Below, in pieces: positions 1 through 8,446 of a stretch of 64,000 bases of DNA (position 1 is the stretch's first letter; the number at the start of each line of letters is the position of its first letter). Position numbers and translations under genes: made by a program. The notes below the pieces were generated by a model, which did no database searches, was not told the DNA's origin, and worked only from the letters and a program-made list of their open reading frames with translations. Source of the stretch: Blautia sp. An249 (GTDB taxonomy: Bacteria > Bacillota > Clostridia > Lachnospirales > Lachnospiraceae). The stretch lies in assembly GCF_002159835.1 (NCBI RefSeq), contig NZ_NFJL01000002.1:1-64000 (forward strand), read 5' to 3'.

Positions 1-2
1 TA

Positions 3-1915
3 GTGCGCCTGGCGGCGCACGTTTCTTAAGGGTGCAAGTCCCAAATCCGCCCGGTAGTGGGAAGGACATAGCCGAAGGCAAGGGTGTCCATCGCGAGGTG
101 GAATCTGAAGGAAGCCGGATGTGGGGAACCTACTAACCCACGGGCAAACCTCTGGTCTGACGGACAGAAATCGCATATAAGGCTGTACACGAGGGTAAAT
201 CTGCTAGACAAGATGAAGCCCGATAACTACACGGAATCATGTGCAGTAAATGCGGCAGATAGATGGAGGGAAAGAAATGTGTGGTACCCAGGGATGTCTG
301 TACGGTACGCTCTGAAAAGAGTAACCGTTATCGAAAGATAACGATGAACGTGCAGAAGTCAGCAGAAGTCATATTAGCTGAAAGTTTTTTTTCAGTGAAG
401 GACTGAATCAATAGGAGTCTTTAGTACGACTGGGAAAGGAGGAATGGGCAGGATGGGTGCAGAAAACAAGGAAAGCTGCTCGCAAAGAGATAGCGCGGAA
501 CGCAAAGGGTATGTGAGAGCGCACCGTTCATTCAACCGGATATGGAAGGAAAGGGACAGTGCAGAGCCTGACATCTTAGGTAAGATACTGGATAAGGATA
601 ACCTGAACAGGGCTTACAAAAGAGTAAAGGCAAACAAAGGAGCGCCGGGGGTGGACGGAATGACCATAGAAGCGGCGTTACCATGGCTAAAGGAACATAA
701 CCACGAACTGGTGGGGAGAATCAGGAAAGGGAAATATACCCCCTCTCCCGTCAGAAGGATGGAGATTCCAAAGCCGGACGGAGGTGTAAGAAAGTTAGGA
801 ATACCTACCGTCATAGACCGAACCATTCAACAGGCAATGACGCAGCAGCTCACACCAATCTATGAGCCACTGTTCTCGGACAATAGTTTTGGCTATCGAC
901 CGGGCCGGGGAGCAAAAGACGCAATTCGGAGAATTAAGGAGTACATAGAGCAGGGATATACCCAAGCAGTGGTATTAGACCTGTCGAAGTATTTTGACAC
1001 GCTGAACCACACCATACTGCTCAATCTACTAAGGAAAGAAATCAAAGATGAGCGGGTAATACAGATGGTAAAGCGGTATCTGAAAAGCGGCGTTATGGAA
1101 AACGGTGTAGTAACGGAAACGGAAGAAGGCTCTCCCCAGGGAGGAAATCTCTCCCCGCTTTTAGCGAATGTGTATCTGAATGAGTTTGACTGGGAGTTTC
1201 AACACAGAGGTGTGCCGTGCATCCGCTATGCAGACGACATCGTGCTGTTAGCGAAAAGTGAACGGGCAGCCAAGAGATTGTTGGAGAGCAGCACGAAATA
1301 TCTGGAAGGAACACTGAAACTGAAAGTGAACCGCGAAAAGAGCCGGACGGTCGGCGTGTTTGCAATCCGAAATTTTAAGTACCTTGGCTTTTGTTTTGGG
1401 AAGAACGGGAAAGGAATCTATATCCGTGTCCATGGAAAAGCATGGAAGAAAGCTAAGGAGAAACTACGCAGGCTCACTTCCCGGAGCAAGTGTGGAAGCA
1501 TCATCAAAACCATGGAGAGGATAAAAGTCTACATGAGAGGATGGCTGAACTACTACGGAATAGCAGATATGAAGAACAACATGGAAAGATTGAACGGATG
1601 GCTGTACCGCCGGATACGGATGTGTATCTGGAAGCAATGGAAGCTGCCACGAACCCGGAAGCGAAAGCTGATGGGCTTAGGGCTGCCGGAATGGGTGGCC
1701 TGCGAGGGAGCATACAGCCGAAAATCCTACTGGCGGATGTCGAGAAACGGTGTGCTGCAAAGAGCCTTAACAAAACAAAGACTGATAGGATGGGGATTCT
1801 ATGATTTAACCACAGCCTACCAGTCCCTGCATGTCAACTATTGAAACCGCCGTGTACCGAACGGTACGCACGGTGGTGTGAGAGGACGGGAGCTAATCAC
1901 TCCCTCCTACTCGAT
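3..1915 (+). mobile_element. Group II intron, near-complete, with encoded reverse transcriptase
   Basis: The left end begins with GTGCGCC, which fits the GUGYG 5' rule of group II introns. The 3' end carries a recognisable domain V at 1846-1877: arms ACCGCCGTG and CACGGTGGT, a two-base CG bulge, and an inner TACC/GGTA stem closed by GAAC. Domain VI follows at about 1880-1913 with a candidate bulged branch-point A at 1909, seven bases before the predicted end (TCGAT). Positions 3-443 hold no separate gene and are read as the structured domains I-III; the maturase ORF lies in domain IV. Only two bases of the 5' exon are in the window, so the interrupted locus on that side is unknown. The intron ends about 43 bp upstream of the -35 box of the TetR gene. 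Exact ends are inferred from consensus. Confidence 0.85.
444..1844 (+). CDS. ltrA: Group II intron reverse transcriptase/maturase (LtrA type)
   Basis: Intron-encoded protein of 466 residues that helps splice the intron RNA and copies it into DNA at a target site. Reverse-transcriptase blocks are in order: an N-terminal NKGAPGVDG block, then IPKPDGGVRKLGIP, the SPQGG block near residue 230, and the catalytic YADD at residues 262-265 in CIRYADD. A maturase/thumb region follows, ending in the typical WGFYDL-type tail. No HNH endonuclease module is visible at the C-terminus, so mobility would use nicked or replicating DNA rather than its own second-strand cut (inference from the family). The ATG at 444 follows GGAAAGGAGG at once; a second ATG at 453 is equally usable. 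The frame is intact, so the intron may still be active. Confidence 0.93.
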   Translation: MGRMGAENKESCSQRDSAERKGYVRAHRSFNRIWKERDSAEPDILGKILDKDNLNRAYKRVKANKGAPGVDGMTIEAALPWLKEHNHELVGRIRKGKYTPSPVRRMEIPKPDGGVRKLGIPTVIDRTIQQAMTQQLTPIYEPLFSDNSFGYRPGRGAKDAIRRIKEYIEQGYTQAVVLDLSKYFDTLNHTILLNLLRKEIKDERVIQMVKRYLKSGVMENGVVTETEEGSPQGGNLSPLLANVYLNEFDWEFQHRGVPCIRYADDIVLLAKSERAAKRLLESSTKYLEGTLKLKVNREKSRTVGVFAIRNFKYLGFCFGKNGKGIYIRVHGKAWKKAKEKLRRLTSRSKCGSIIKTMERIKVYMRGWLNYYGIADMKNNMERLNGWLYRRIRMCIWKQWKLPRTRKRKLMGLGLPEWVACEGAYSRKSYWRMSRNGVLQRALTKQRLIGWGFYDLTTAYQSLHVNY

Positions 1916-1957
1916 TTTATCGGCTTCCGTCCGTCCCGTCTGCGTCATTTTGAACTA

Positions 1958-2013
1958 TTGACAAATTTCTTGATTTGCTATATTATATAACAGTGATATA
2001 TAACAATGTTATA
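1958..2013 (+). promoter_or_regulatory. TetR-gene promoter with palindromic operator
   Basis: TTGACA at 1958-1963 and TATTAT at 1981-1986 are separated by exactly 17 bp, a near-consensus sigma-A promoter. Just downstream, 1999-2013 is a perfect palindrome (TATAACA, A, TGTTATA), and a further half-site TATAACA overlaps the -10 box at 1986-1992. The position over the start point fits autorepression by the TetR protein encoded at 2031. Confidence 0.75.
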
Positions 2014-2030
2014 AAAAAGGTAGTGAAAAC

Positions 2031-2648
2031 ATGAGCGAAACGGAACAAACAACATTACACCTAATTCTTTCGGCGGCAATGCAGGAATTTCTTGAGAAGG
2101 GTTATAAATCTGCTTCATTGCGAAATATTGTCAAAACAGCGGGTGTGACAACAGGGGCGTTCTACGGCTACTACAACAGCAAAGAGGACTTGTTTGAAGC
2201 ACTGGTAGGAGAACATTACAATTTTTTACTGGAACGATTTTGTAAGGCACAAAAAGAATTTGCGGAAATTCCTCCAGAGGAACAACCCGACAATCTTTCC
2301 TCTACTTCCGGCGGGTGCATGTATGACATGCTCTTATATGCCTATGAACACTTGAATGAATTTAAGCTCATACTTTGCTGTTCAGAGGGAACACGTTTTT
2401 CAAAACTGATTGATGAAATGGTGGAAATAGAAACAAAAGGAACACATGATTATTTAGCAGTTCTTGAAAAGTTAGGCAGACCTGCCCCACCCATTGATGA
2501 GCGGTTAGAGCATATCTTGATTACAGGAATGTTTAATACATTTTTTGAGCTGATTATCCATGAAATGCCGCTTGAAGAAGCAAAGCACTATTTGAAAGAA
2601 ATGAGAGCTTTCTATACCGCAGGATGGATGAAAATTATGGGGCAATAA
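2031..2648 (+). CDS. TetR/AcrR family transcriptional regulator
   Basis: A 205-residue DNA-binding repressor. The N-terminal TetR helix-turn-helix is clear at about residues 10-55 (signature GVTTGAFYGYYNSKEDLFEAL); the remainder is the ligand-binding helical domain, which is too divergent to name an inducer. It sits directly upstream of, and in the same direction as, two ABC exporter half-genes, so control of that exporter is the simplest role. A palindrome over its own promoter supports autoregulation. The start ATG follows AAAAAGGTAGTG, a modest ribosome site. The upstream group II intron stops short of the promoter, so expression should be intact. Confidence 0.9.
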   Translation: MSETEQTTLHLILSAAMQEFLEKGYKSASLRNIVKTAGVTTGAFYGYYNSKEDLFEALVGEHYNFLLERFCKAQKEFAEIPPEEQPDNLSSTSGGCMYDMLLYAYEHLNEFKLILCCSEGTRFSKLIDEMVEIETKGTHDYLAVLEKLGRPAPPIDERLEHILITGMFNTFFELIIHEMPLEEAKHYLKEMRAFYTAGWMKIMGQ

Positions 2649-2690
2649 AAACAAATAAATTCGTTAGGGCAATCTGCCCCATCATTCATG

Positions 2691-2718
2691 ATAATGGAAA
2701 GTGTATGCTTTCCATTAT
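2691..2718 (+). promoter_or_regulatory. Perfect 11-bp inverted repeat between tetR and ABC genes
   Basis: ATAATGGAAAG and CTTTCCATTAT are separated by a six-base loop (TGTATG). There is no T-run after it, so it is not a standard terminator. It lies in the 189-bp gap before the ABC exporter genes and could be an operator or mRNA structure. A smaller repeat, GTTAG/CTAAC, follows at 2732-2747. Confidence 0.4.
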
Positions 2719-2837
2719 ATTTGATGCATGGGTTAGTTTTGGCTAACTTATCGGGTATACAATCAACCGAAATACGGATATTCGAGGGCAGATATTTAGT
2801 CCTCATATCATAAAAAATTTTCAAGGAGGTTTTTTCA

Positions 2838-4613
2838 ATGAAAAAACAGTCTAATCTATCAAGACTGATGGGCTATGCCGGAGGGCATAGGATATTGACC
2901 TATCTTTCTTGGGTATTGTCCGTAATGAGTGCGCTGTTAGCTCTTGTGCCTTTTTGGTATATATGGCGTATCATTCACGACATACTGGAAGTTTCCCCGG
3001 ATTTCGTGGAAGCGGGGAATGTTACAGGCTACGGCTGGTCTGCGGTTTTGTTTGCGGTTATCTCCATTGTTGTTTATATAGCCGCTTTGATGTGTTCGCA
3101 CATGAGTGCGTTCCGGGTTGCCGCAAATATCCGAAAAGAGCTTATGCGCCATATTACAGCGCTGCCGCTTGGTGTGACAGAAAAATATGGAAGCGGAAAA
3201 CTGCGGAGAATTGTGAACAGTTCCAGTGCTGCTACGGAAACCTATCTTGCACACAGGCTGCCCGATAAAGCGGGGGCGATTGCCACACCCATAGGGCTGC
3301 TTTTCCTGCTGCTTGCCTTTGACTGGCGATTAGGGCTTTTAAGCCTTGTTCCCGTTGTGCTTGGTTTTCTGATTATGATGAAAATGACAGGAAAAGACAT
3401 GGAAAAGCGTATGGAACAATATCAAAATGCGCTTGCTGATATGTCAAATGAAGCAGTTGAATATGTGCGGGGCGTACCCGTAGTAAAGACTTTCGGACAG
3501 ACAATTTTTTCTTTCAAACGTTTCAAAAGCGCGATTGATAATTATGAAACATGGGTAATTGCATATACAAAGGGGCTGCGTCTGCCTATGATGTTCTATA
3601 CAACGGCAATTAACGGCGTATTCGCATTTCTGATTGCCGGAGGGATTCTCTTTACAAGGGGCGGCGCAACAAATGAACTTCTGTTAAACCTTATTTTCTA
3701 TATTGTGATTACGCCCGTCATTGGTACGACACTCACAAAAATTATGTTTATGAGCGAGGACGCAATGATTGTAGGCGACGCAATAGGCAGGATTGATGAA
3801 GTGCTGAACGAAAAGCCTTTGTCTGAAAGCAGCGAAAATAATATTCCCAAAGACAATGGGATTACATTGGAACACGTTAGTTACAGTTACGACGGTGAGA
3901 AAAACGCACTCAATGATGTATCTCTTTCCATAAAGCCGGGACAGACAGTTGCATTGGTAGGCGCGTCCGGCAGCGGCAAGACAACGCTTGCAAATATTGT
4001 CACAAGATTTTTTGACCCGCAAAAAGGGCGCATACGGATAGGGAATATTGACATACGTGATATTCCGAAAGAAACATTGATGGATAAGGTGTCCTTTGTA
4101 TTTCAAAATAGCCGCCTTATCAAAGCGTCCATACTGGAAAATGTCCGTATGGCAAAGCCTAATGCTGCACGCGAAGAAATCACCCATGCACTGGAAGCTG
4201 CACAGTGCCTGGATATTATCGAAAAATTGCCACACGGCATAGATACAGTTGTCGGGACAAAAGGCGTGTACCTGTCCGGCGGTGAACAGCAAAGAATCGC
4301 CATTGCCCGCGCAATTTTAAAAAATGCGCCTATTCTGATTCTTGATGAAGCGACCGCGTTTGCCGACCCCGACAATGAAGTGCGCGTACAACAGGCTTTG
4401 TCTGCGCTTTCAAAGGGAAAAACAGTTATTATGGTTGCACACAGGCTGTCGTCAATCACAGACGCAGATTGCATTTATGTGCTGCAGGACGGTCAGATTG
4501 CTGAAAGCGGCACACATAGTCAGTTGATTGAGAAAAACGGTATATTTACAAAAATGTGGCAGGACTATTCCGAAGCAGCAGAATGGAAGATTGCAAAGGA
4601 GGTAAACGCATGA
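2838..4613 (+). CDS. ABC exporter half-transporter A (TMD-NBD)
   Basis: A 591-residue half-transporter with an N-terminal six-helix export membrane domain (about residues 15-310) fused to an ATP-binding domain. Walker A is GASGSGKTT at residues 375-383, the signature LSGGE is at 479-483, and Walker B ends at D503-E504. It should pair with the next gene, whose ATG overlaps its stop codon, to form a heterodimeric exporter in the cytoplasmic membrane. The D-loop reads ATAFADPDNE instead of the usual SALD form. I recall this as common in YbtP/YbtQ-like and siderophore-associated exporters, so the substrate could be a peptide, siderophore-like compound or drug. A strong AAGGAGG site precedes the start. 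Transport direction and substrate are inferred. Confidence 0.9.
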   Translation: MKKQSNLSRLMGYAGGHRILTYLSWVLSVMSALLALVPFWYIWRIIHDILEVSPDFVEAGNVTGYGWSAVLFAVISIVVYIAALMCSHMSAFRVAANIRKELMRHITALPLGVTEKYGSGKLRRIVNSSSAATETYLAHRLPDKAGAIATPIGLLFLLLAFDWRLGLLSLVPVVLGFLIMMKMTGKDMEKRMEQYQNALADMSNEAVEYVRGVPVVKTFGQTIFSFKRFKSAIDNYETWVIAYTKGLRLPMMFYTTAINGVFAFLIAGGILFTRGGATNELLLNLIFYIVITPVIGTTLTKIMFMSEDAMIVGDAIGRIDEVLNEKPLSESSENNIPKDNGITLEHVSYSYDGEKNALNDVSLSIKPGQTVALVGASGSGKTTLANIVTRFFDPQKGRIRIGNIDIRDIPKETLMDKVSFVFQNSRLIKASILENVRMAKPNAAREEITHALEAAQCLDIIEKLPHGIDTVVGTKGVYLSGGEQQRIAIARAILKNAPILILDEATAFADPDNEVRVQQALSALSKGKTVIMVAHRLSSITDADCIYVLQDGQIAESGTHSQLIEKNGIFTKMWQDYSEAAEWKIAKEVNA

Positions 4614-6340
4614 TTAAGATACTGCAAAGACGTTTTGCGTTGTCAAGACAAGGGGCTGTCGATTTGATAAAAGGATGTATTGCCTGCGTTGTACAGGATA
4701 TATCCTTTATGCTCCCTGTTGGGCTGCTCTATTACTTTGTTATTGATACCATGAATGGGAACGTGAATGGAAGCCGCATTGTTTTTTACGCGGTTGGTAC
4801 TTTCGCTTGCCTTGCACTTATATTTATTGCGACTTGGTTTCAATATAATGCCACTTACTTAGCGACTTATGTGGAAAGCGGGGTAAGGCGAATATCCTTA
4901 GCAGAACAGCTGCGCAAAATTCCGTTGTCTTTTTTTGGCAAGAAAGACCTTGCGGATTTAACAAATTCTATTATGGGGGATTGCGCGACACTGGAAACTG
5001 CATTTTCCCATTATGTGCCCGCATTGGCAGGCTCCCTTATTTCTACCACATTGATTGCAGTTTGCCTTTTTGCTTACGACTGGCGAATGGCACTTGCGGC
5101 GGTTTGGGTTTTGCCGATTGCATTTACAATCACATTCTTTTCAGCCCGCATACAGGAATATTTTAATCGTAAATCCGTAGCGGCAAATGTTGCGCTTGAA
5201 AGCGGCGTACAGGAGTGTATTGAAAATCTGCAGGACTTAAAGGCGAACAATGCGGAAGAAAGTTATCTGAAAGGGCTTAATAAAAAAATTGACTATGTAG
5301 AAAAACGGCACATTATAACAGAGCTTGGGACTGCCCTCTTTGTTGTTTCCTCTACGCTGATATTAAAATTTGGGATTGCTACAGTTGCGCTTGTAGGTTC
5401 TGCGCTGCTGATTCGCGGGGAGATTGATATTCCGCTGTTTTTTATGTTTTTGCTTGTAGCTTCAAGGCTGTATGCTCCGCTTGAAGGGGCATTGCAAAAT
5501 CTTGCAGCGGTAATCTCTACCAAAACGAATATAAACCGCATGAATGAAATTCTTGACCAACCGATTCAGACAGGAAGTAATGCAATGACAAATCAAGGGT
5601 ATGACATTGTATTTGACCATGTAGGATTTGCCTATAATACGGGGGAAACTATATTGAAAGATGTTTCCTTTACGGCTAAACAAGGAGAAGTTACTGCATT
5701 AGTCGGACCGTCCGGCGGCGGAAAGACTACGGTATCACGTCTTGCTGCCCGGTTCTGGGATATAAACAAAGGAAAAATCACTGTCGGCGGTATGGATATA
5801 TCACAAATAGAGCCGGAAACCTTACTATCCCTGTATTCTATTGTGTTTCAGGATGTGACGCTGTTTAACAACACAATCATGGAGAATATCAGAATCGGCA
5901 GAAAGGACGCGACCGACGAAGAAGTGATTGCGGCGGCAAAACTTGCAAATTGTGAAGAGTTTGCGGAAAAACTCCCGGACGGTTATAACAGTATGATTGG
6001 TGAAAATGGCTGCGAACTGTCCGGCGGGGAAAGGCAGCGAATTTCAATCGCCCGCGCTTTCCTTAAAAATTCCCCTATCATCTTACTTGATGAAGCAACA
6101 GCAAGCCTTGATGTGGAAAACGAAACATTGATACAGACTGCTTTATCAAGACTGATAAAGGATAAGACCGTACTTGTGATCGCCCACCGTATGCGTACCG
6201 TAAGCGGCGCGGATAAAGTAGTTGTGCTTTCAGACGGTTCTGTTGCCGAACAGGGAACGCCGGAAAAATTGATGAATGCAGGCGGGATTTACCCGCATAT
6301 GGTAAAGCTGCAAATGATTAGCAGGGATTGGGGCATTTAG
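4610..6340 (+). CDS. ABC exporter half-transporter B (TMD-NBD)
   Basis: A 576-residue partner of the upstream half-transporter. The ATG at 4610 overlaps the preceding stop as ATGA, and GGAGG lies eight bases before it, so I take this start rather than the longer open frame from 4556; translational coupling is likely. The membrane domain occupies about residues 15-300; Walker A is GPSGGGKTT at 366-374 and the signature LSGGE at 470-474, followed by an intact LLDEATASLD Walker B/D-loop. Both nucleotide sites look catalytically complete, unlike exporters with one degenerate site. Codon use in this pair is less rich in GGA/AAA than the chromosomal genes further right, which hints at acquisition, but this was judged by eye. 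Confidence 0.9.
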   Translation: MIKILQRRFALSRQGAVDLIKGCIACVVQDISFMLPVGLLYYFVIDTMNGNVNGSRIVFYAVGTFACLALIFIATWFQYNATYLATYVESGVRRISLAEQLRKIPLSFFGKKDLADLTNSIMGDCATLETAFSHYVPALAGSLISTTLIAVCLFAYDWRMALAAVWVLPIAFTITFFSARIQEYFNRKSVAANVALESGVQECIENLQDLKANNAEESYLKGLNKKIDYVEKRHIITELGTALFVVSSTLILKFGIATVALVGSALLIRGEIDIPLFFMFLLVASRLYAPLEGALQNLAAVISTKTNINRMNEILDQPIQTGSNAMTNQGYDIVFDHVGFAYNTGETILKDVSFTAKQGEVTALVGPSGGGKTTVSRLAARFWDINKGKITVGGMDISQIEPETLLSLYSIVFQDVTLFNNTIMENIRIGRKDATDEEVIAAAKLANCEEFAEKLPDGYNSMIGENGCELSGGERQRISIARAFLKNSPIILLDEATASLDVENETLIQTALSRLIKDKTVLVIAHRMRTVSGADKVVVLSDGSVAEQGTPEKLMNAGGIYPHMVKLQMISRDWGI

Positions 6341-6427
6341 CATGAATACTGAATGGATAATATGCCCCATATACCAAAGTAAAACAAATGAATCTATCAG
6401 TTATCACAGAGCCAGACGCTAAGGCGC

Positions 6428-6477
6428 AGAGCCGATAATACGCAAAATTAAAATGCGGTTATTGGCTCTTTTATTTT
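6428..6477 (+). terminator. Rho-independent terminator after the ABC operon
   Basis: AGAGCC (6428-6433) pairs with GGCTCT (6464-6469), with further inner pairing through CGCA/TGCG, followed by TTTTATTTT. It closes the TetR-ABC-ABC unit. Confidence 0.85.
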
Positions 6478-6550
6478 GGAATAAAATAGAATTCGCGAAA
6501 TTTACATGGCCTTTTATGAAACAGATCAAGAAGGTTTCCGAAAAAGACTA

Positions 6551-6581
6551 TTGCTATCACGTAAGCGTGATAGAGTATGCT
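6551..6581 (+). promoter_or_regulatory. MerR-type promoter with 19-bp spacer and palindrome
   Basis: TTGCTA at 6551-6556 and TATGCT at 6576-6581 are 19 bp apart, the over-long spacing characteristic of MerR-activated promoters. The spacer contains a perfect palindrome, CTATCACG (6554-6561) and CGTGATAG (6566-6573). This is exactly where a MerR dimer binds to twist the DNA. It drives the MerR gene starting at 6609. Confidence 0.75.
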
Positions 6582-6608
6582 CTTTATACGGAGAAAGGAA
6601 AGGCCGTA

Positions 6609-7031
6609 GTGAAGAAAACGAGTGAAATAAGTAAAATTGCCGGGGTGAGTAAACGGACATTACAGTATTATGACGATGAGGGAATGATTCAGGTAAAACG
6701 TTCAGAAAATAACTACCGTTTATATGACGAAAGGGCATTAGAAACTCTGTGGAAGATTATGCTATATAAGGAAACGGGAATGGAACTGAAAGAAATTAAA
6801 AAAGTATTATCCATGTCGGAGGGGGAGAAGAAAGAATTTTACAAAAAGTACGTTGAAAAAATTGAAAATCAGATTCAGGTATTAGAGGAGAAGAAAAGAT
6901 TTATATTGCTGATTATGATAAAAGGATTGCCGCCGGTACCAGAGGAGGGCTCCGATGTCACTTACAAATCGGAAATTGCCAAACTAAGAAATGAATATGC
7001 CGGCGACATTGCAGGAAGTATCCGGGAATAA
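6609..7031 (+). CDS. MerR family transcriptional regulator
   Basis: A 140-residue regulator. I start it at GTG 6609, five bases after GAGAAAGGAAAGG. The longer reading frame from 6453 would begin inside the preceding terminator and upstream of the gene's own promoter. The MerR winged helix opens almost at the N-terminus (SEISKIAGVSKRTLQYYDDE), followed by the NYRLYDE wing and a C-terminal dimerisation coiled coil (about residues 85-125). No cysteine or obvious effector domain follows, so no metal or drug can be proposed. Its palindromic 19-bp-spacer promoter argues for autoregulation. The zinc-ribbon gene 99 bp downstream is the likely co-regulated partner. Confidence 0.88.
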   Translation: MKKTSEISKIAGVSKRTLQYYDDEGMIQVKRSENNYRLYDERALETLWKIMLYKETGMELKEIKKVLSMSEGEKKEFYKKYVEKIENQIQVLEEKKRFILLIMIKGLPPVPEEGSDVTYKSEIAKLRNEYAGDIAGSIRE

Positions 7032-7130
7032 AGAAAGTTTCAAATTTGAATAGAAACTGCCGGGGAGAAAAACAGCAATTCTTCAGACAACTAAAATGAA
7101 AATTTTATGGAAGACAGGGAGGATAAAAAG

Positions 7131-8249
7131 ATGTCAGAGAAACCAAATATGACAGTATGCAAAAACTGCGGCGCTCAAATAGCGAAAAATGCAAAAGTCT
7201 GCCCATCATGCGGAGCAAAGAACAATAAGCCGTTTTATAAGAGAGTATGGTTTATTCTGTTAATTGTTATTCTGGTAATTGGAACAATTTATTCAATCGG
7301 AAGAAATAAAAAGGAAAAATTTGACTGGAACGAAGTGGAACTTTGTGAGCGGTTACCGAAGCCCAAATCAAATGCGGGAACAATTTTCAGTAACGACGTT
7401 GACAGATTGAGTATGCAGGTAGAAAAAACCTCTAAGAGTGATTATAAAGCATACATAGAAGAATGCGAATCCATGGGATACACGGTTGAGAGCGGAAAAG
7501 ACGGAGACCGGTATGAGGCTTTTGACAAAGAAGGATACGCGTTGTCTTTGATTTATATCGCCGAAACTATGCAGATTGAACTGGATGCACCGATAGAAAT
7601 GGGGACTTTAAACTGGCCAAAGAGCGAAATTGCAGAATTACTGCCGATGCCGGAATCTACAGTCGGAAAGGTTTCGACGGATACGGCCGACGGTTGCTAT
7701 ATTTATGTTGGAGAAACCTCTGTGGATGATTTTAATGCCTATGCAGATGAATGTTCTGATTACGGTTTTTCCGTTGACTATGAAAGGGGAGATAAGTTTT
7801 ATAATGCAAAAGACGAAAATGGAAATCAACTTTCGTTAACTTATCAGGGAAATCATGTAATGGTTATCCAGCTTGGAAAATCGGATGAAGCTGAAGCAGC
7901 AGATACAGAAGATTCTGCTTCTTCAGAAGCACAGCCGGCAAAACCCACAGAAACCCCGGGCGAAGATACGGAATTAACAGAAGGTATGCGTCCCGAGTTT
8001 AAGAAAGCAATGGATAGTTATGAAGCATTTATGAATGAATATTGTGATTTTATGAAAAAGTATGCAGAATCTGACGGGACGGATCCGGGTTTACTGGCTG
8101 ATTATGCGGATTATATGAGCAGATATGCAGATGTTGTGAGAGATTTTGAAGCCTGGGATAACGGAGAATTGAATACAGCAGAAACCATCTATTATGCGGA
8201 TGTTCAAACCCGTGTCAGTAAAAGATTTCTGGAAGCAGGTCTGAAATAA
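7131..8249 (+). CDS. Zinc-ribbon, single-pass membrane protein of unknown function
   Basis: A 372-residue protein; ATG 7131 is preferred over 7107 because AGGGAGG lies eight bases before it. The N-terminus has a CKNCG...CPSCG zinc ribbon (about residues 8-25), then one transmembrane helix (WFILLIVILVIGTIYSI, about 36-55). The rest is predicted to lie outside the membrane. Two related segments follow (each starting LCERLPKPKS or IAELLPMPES and about 90 residues long, with a Y-x-x-Y/F-x-x-E-C-x-x-x-G-(Y/F) core), an acidic low-complexity linker, and a helical C-terminal domain rich in Tyr, Asp and Glu. Such proteins are seen in gut Clostridia as uncharacterised zinc-ribbon proteins. No catalytic motif is visible. 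The terminator at 8314 ends the MerR unit. Confidence 0.8.
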   Translation: MSEKPNMTVCKNCGAQIAKNAKVCPSCGAKNNKPFYKRVWFILLIVILVIGTIYSIGRNKKEKFDWNEVELCERLPKPKSNAGTIFSNDVDRLSMQVEKTSKSDYKAYIEECESMGYTVESGKDGDRYEAFDKEGYALSLIYIAETMQIELDAPIEMGTLNWPKSEIAELLPMPESTVGKVSTDTADGCYIYVGETSVDDFNAYADECSDYGFSVDYERGDKFYNAKDENGNQLSLTYQGNHVMVIQLGKSDEAEAADTEDSASSEAQPAKPTETPGEDTELTEGMRPEFKKAMDSYEAFMNEYCDFMKKYAESDGTDPGLLADYADYMSRYADVVRDFEAWDNGELNTAETIYYADVQTRVSKRFLEAGLK

Positions 8250-8313
8250 TATTGACAGGAGCAATAAAAAATAAATAAACCTGCCTTGTACTTAGCGGTC
8301 AGGCAGCCAATTC

Positions 8314-8361
8314 AGAGACAGTTTTGATTCTGTGAGTCAATGCTGTCTCTGCTTTTTTTGT
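8314..8361 (+). terminator. Rho-independent terminator
   Basis: CAGAGACAG (8314-8322) pairs with CTGTCTCTG (8344-8352), followed by CTTTTTTTG. It ends the MerR/zinc-ribbon unit before ftsH. Confidence 0.85.
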
Positions 8362-8446
8362 GAAGTGTACAGATCGGAAAATCTGTAAATTGAAAATCAG
8401 AATAAGAAATTCTAAGATAGTATTGCAAGAGAATGGAGGAAGAAAC

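Noticed and set aside
2691..2718. Terminator of the tetR gene
   Set aside because: The stem is perfect but no T-run follows, and no other promoter for the ABC genes is convincing, so read-through is more likely.
6453..6608. Longer N-terminus for the MerR protein
   Set aside because: It overlaps the preceding terminator and lies upstream of the gene's own promoter; GTG 6609 has the ribosome site.
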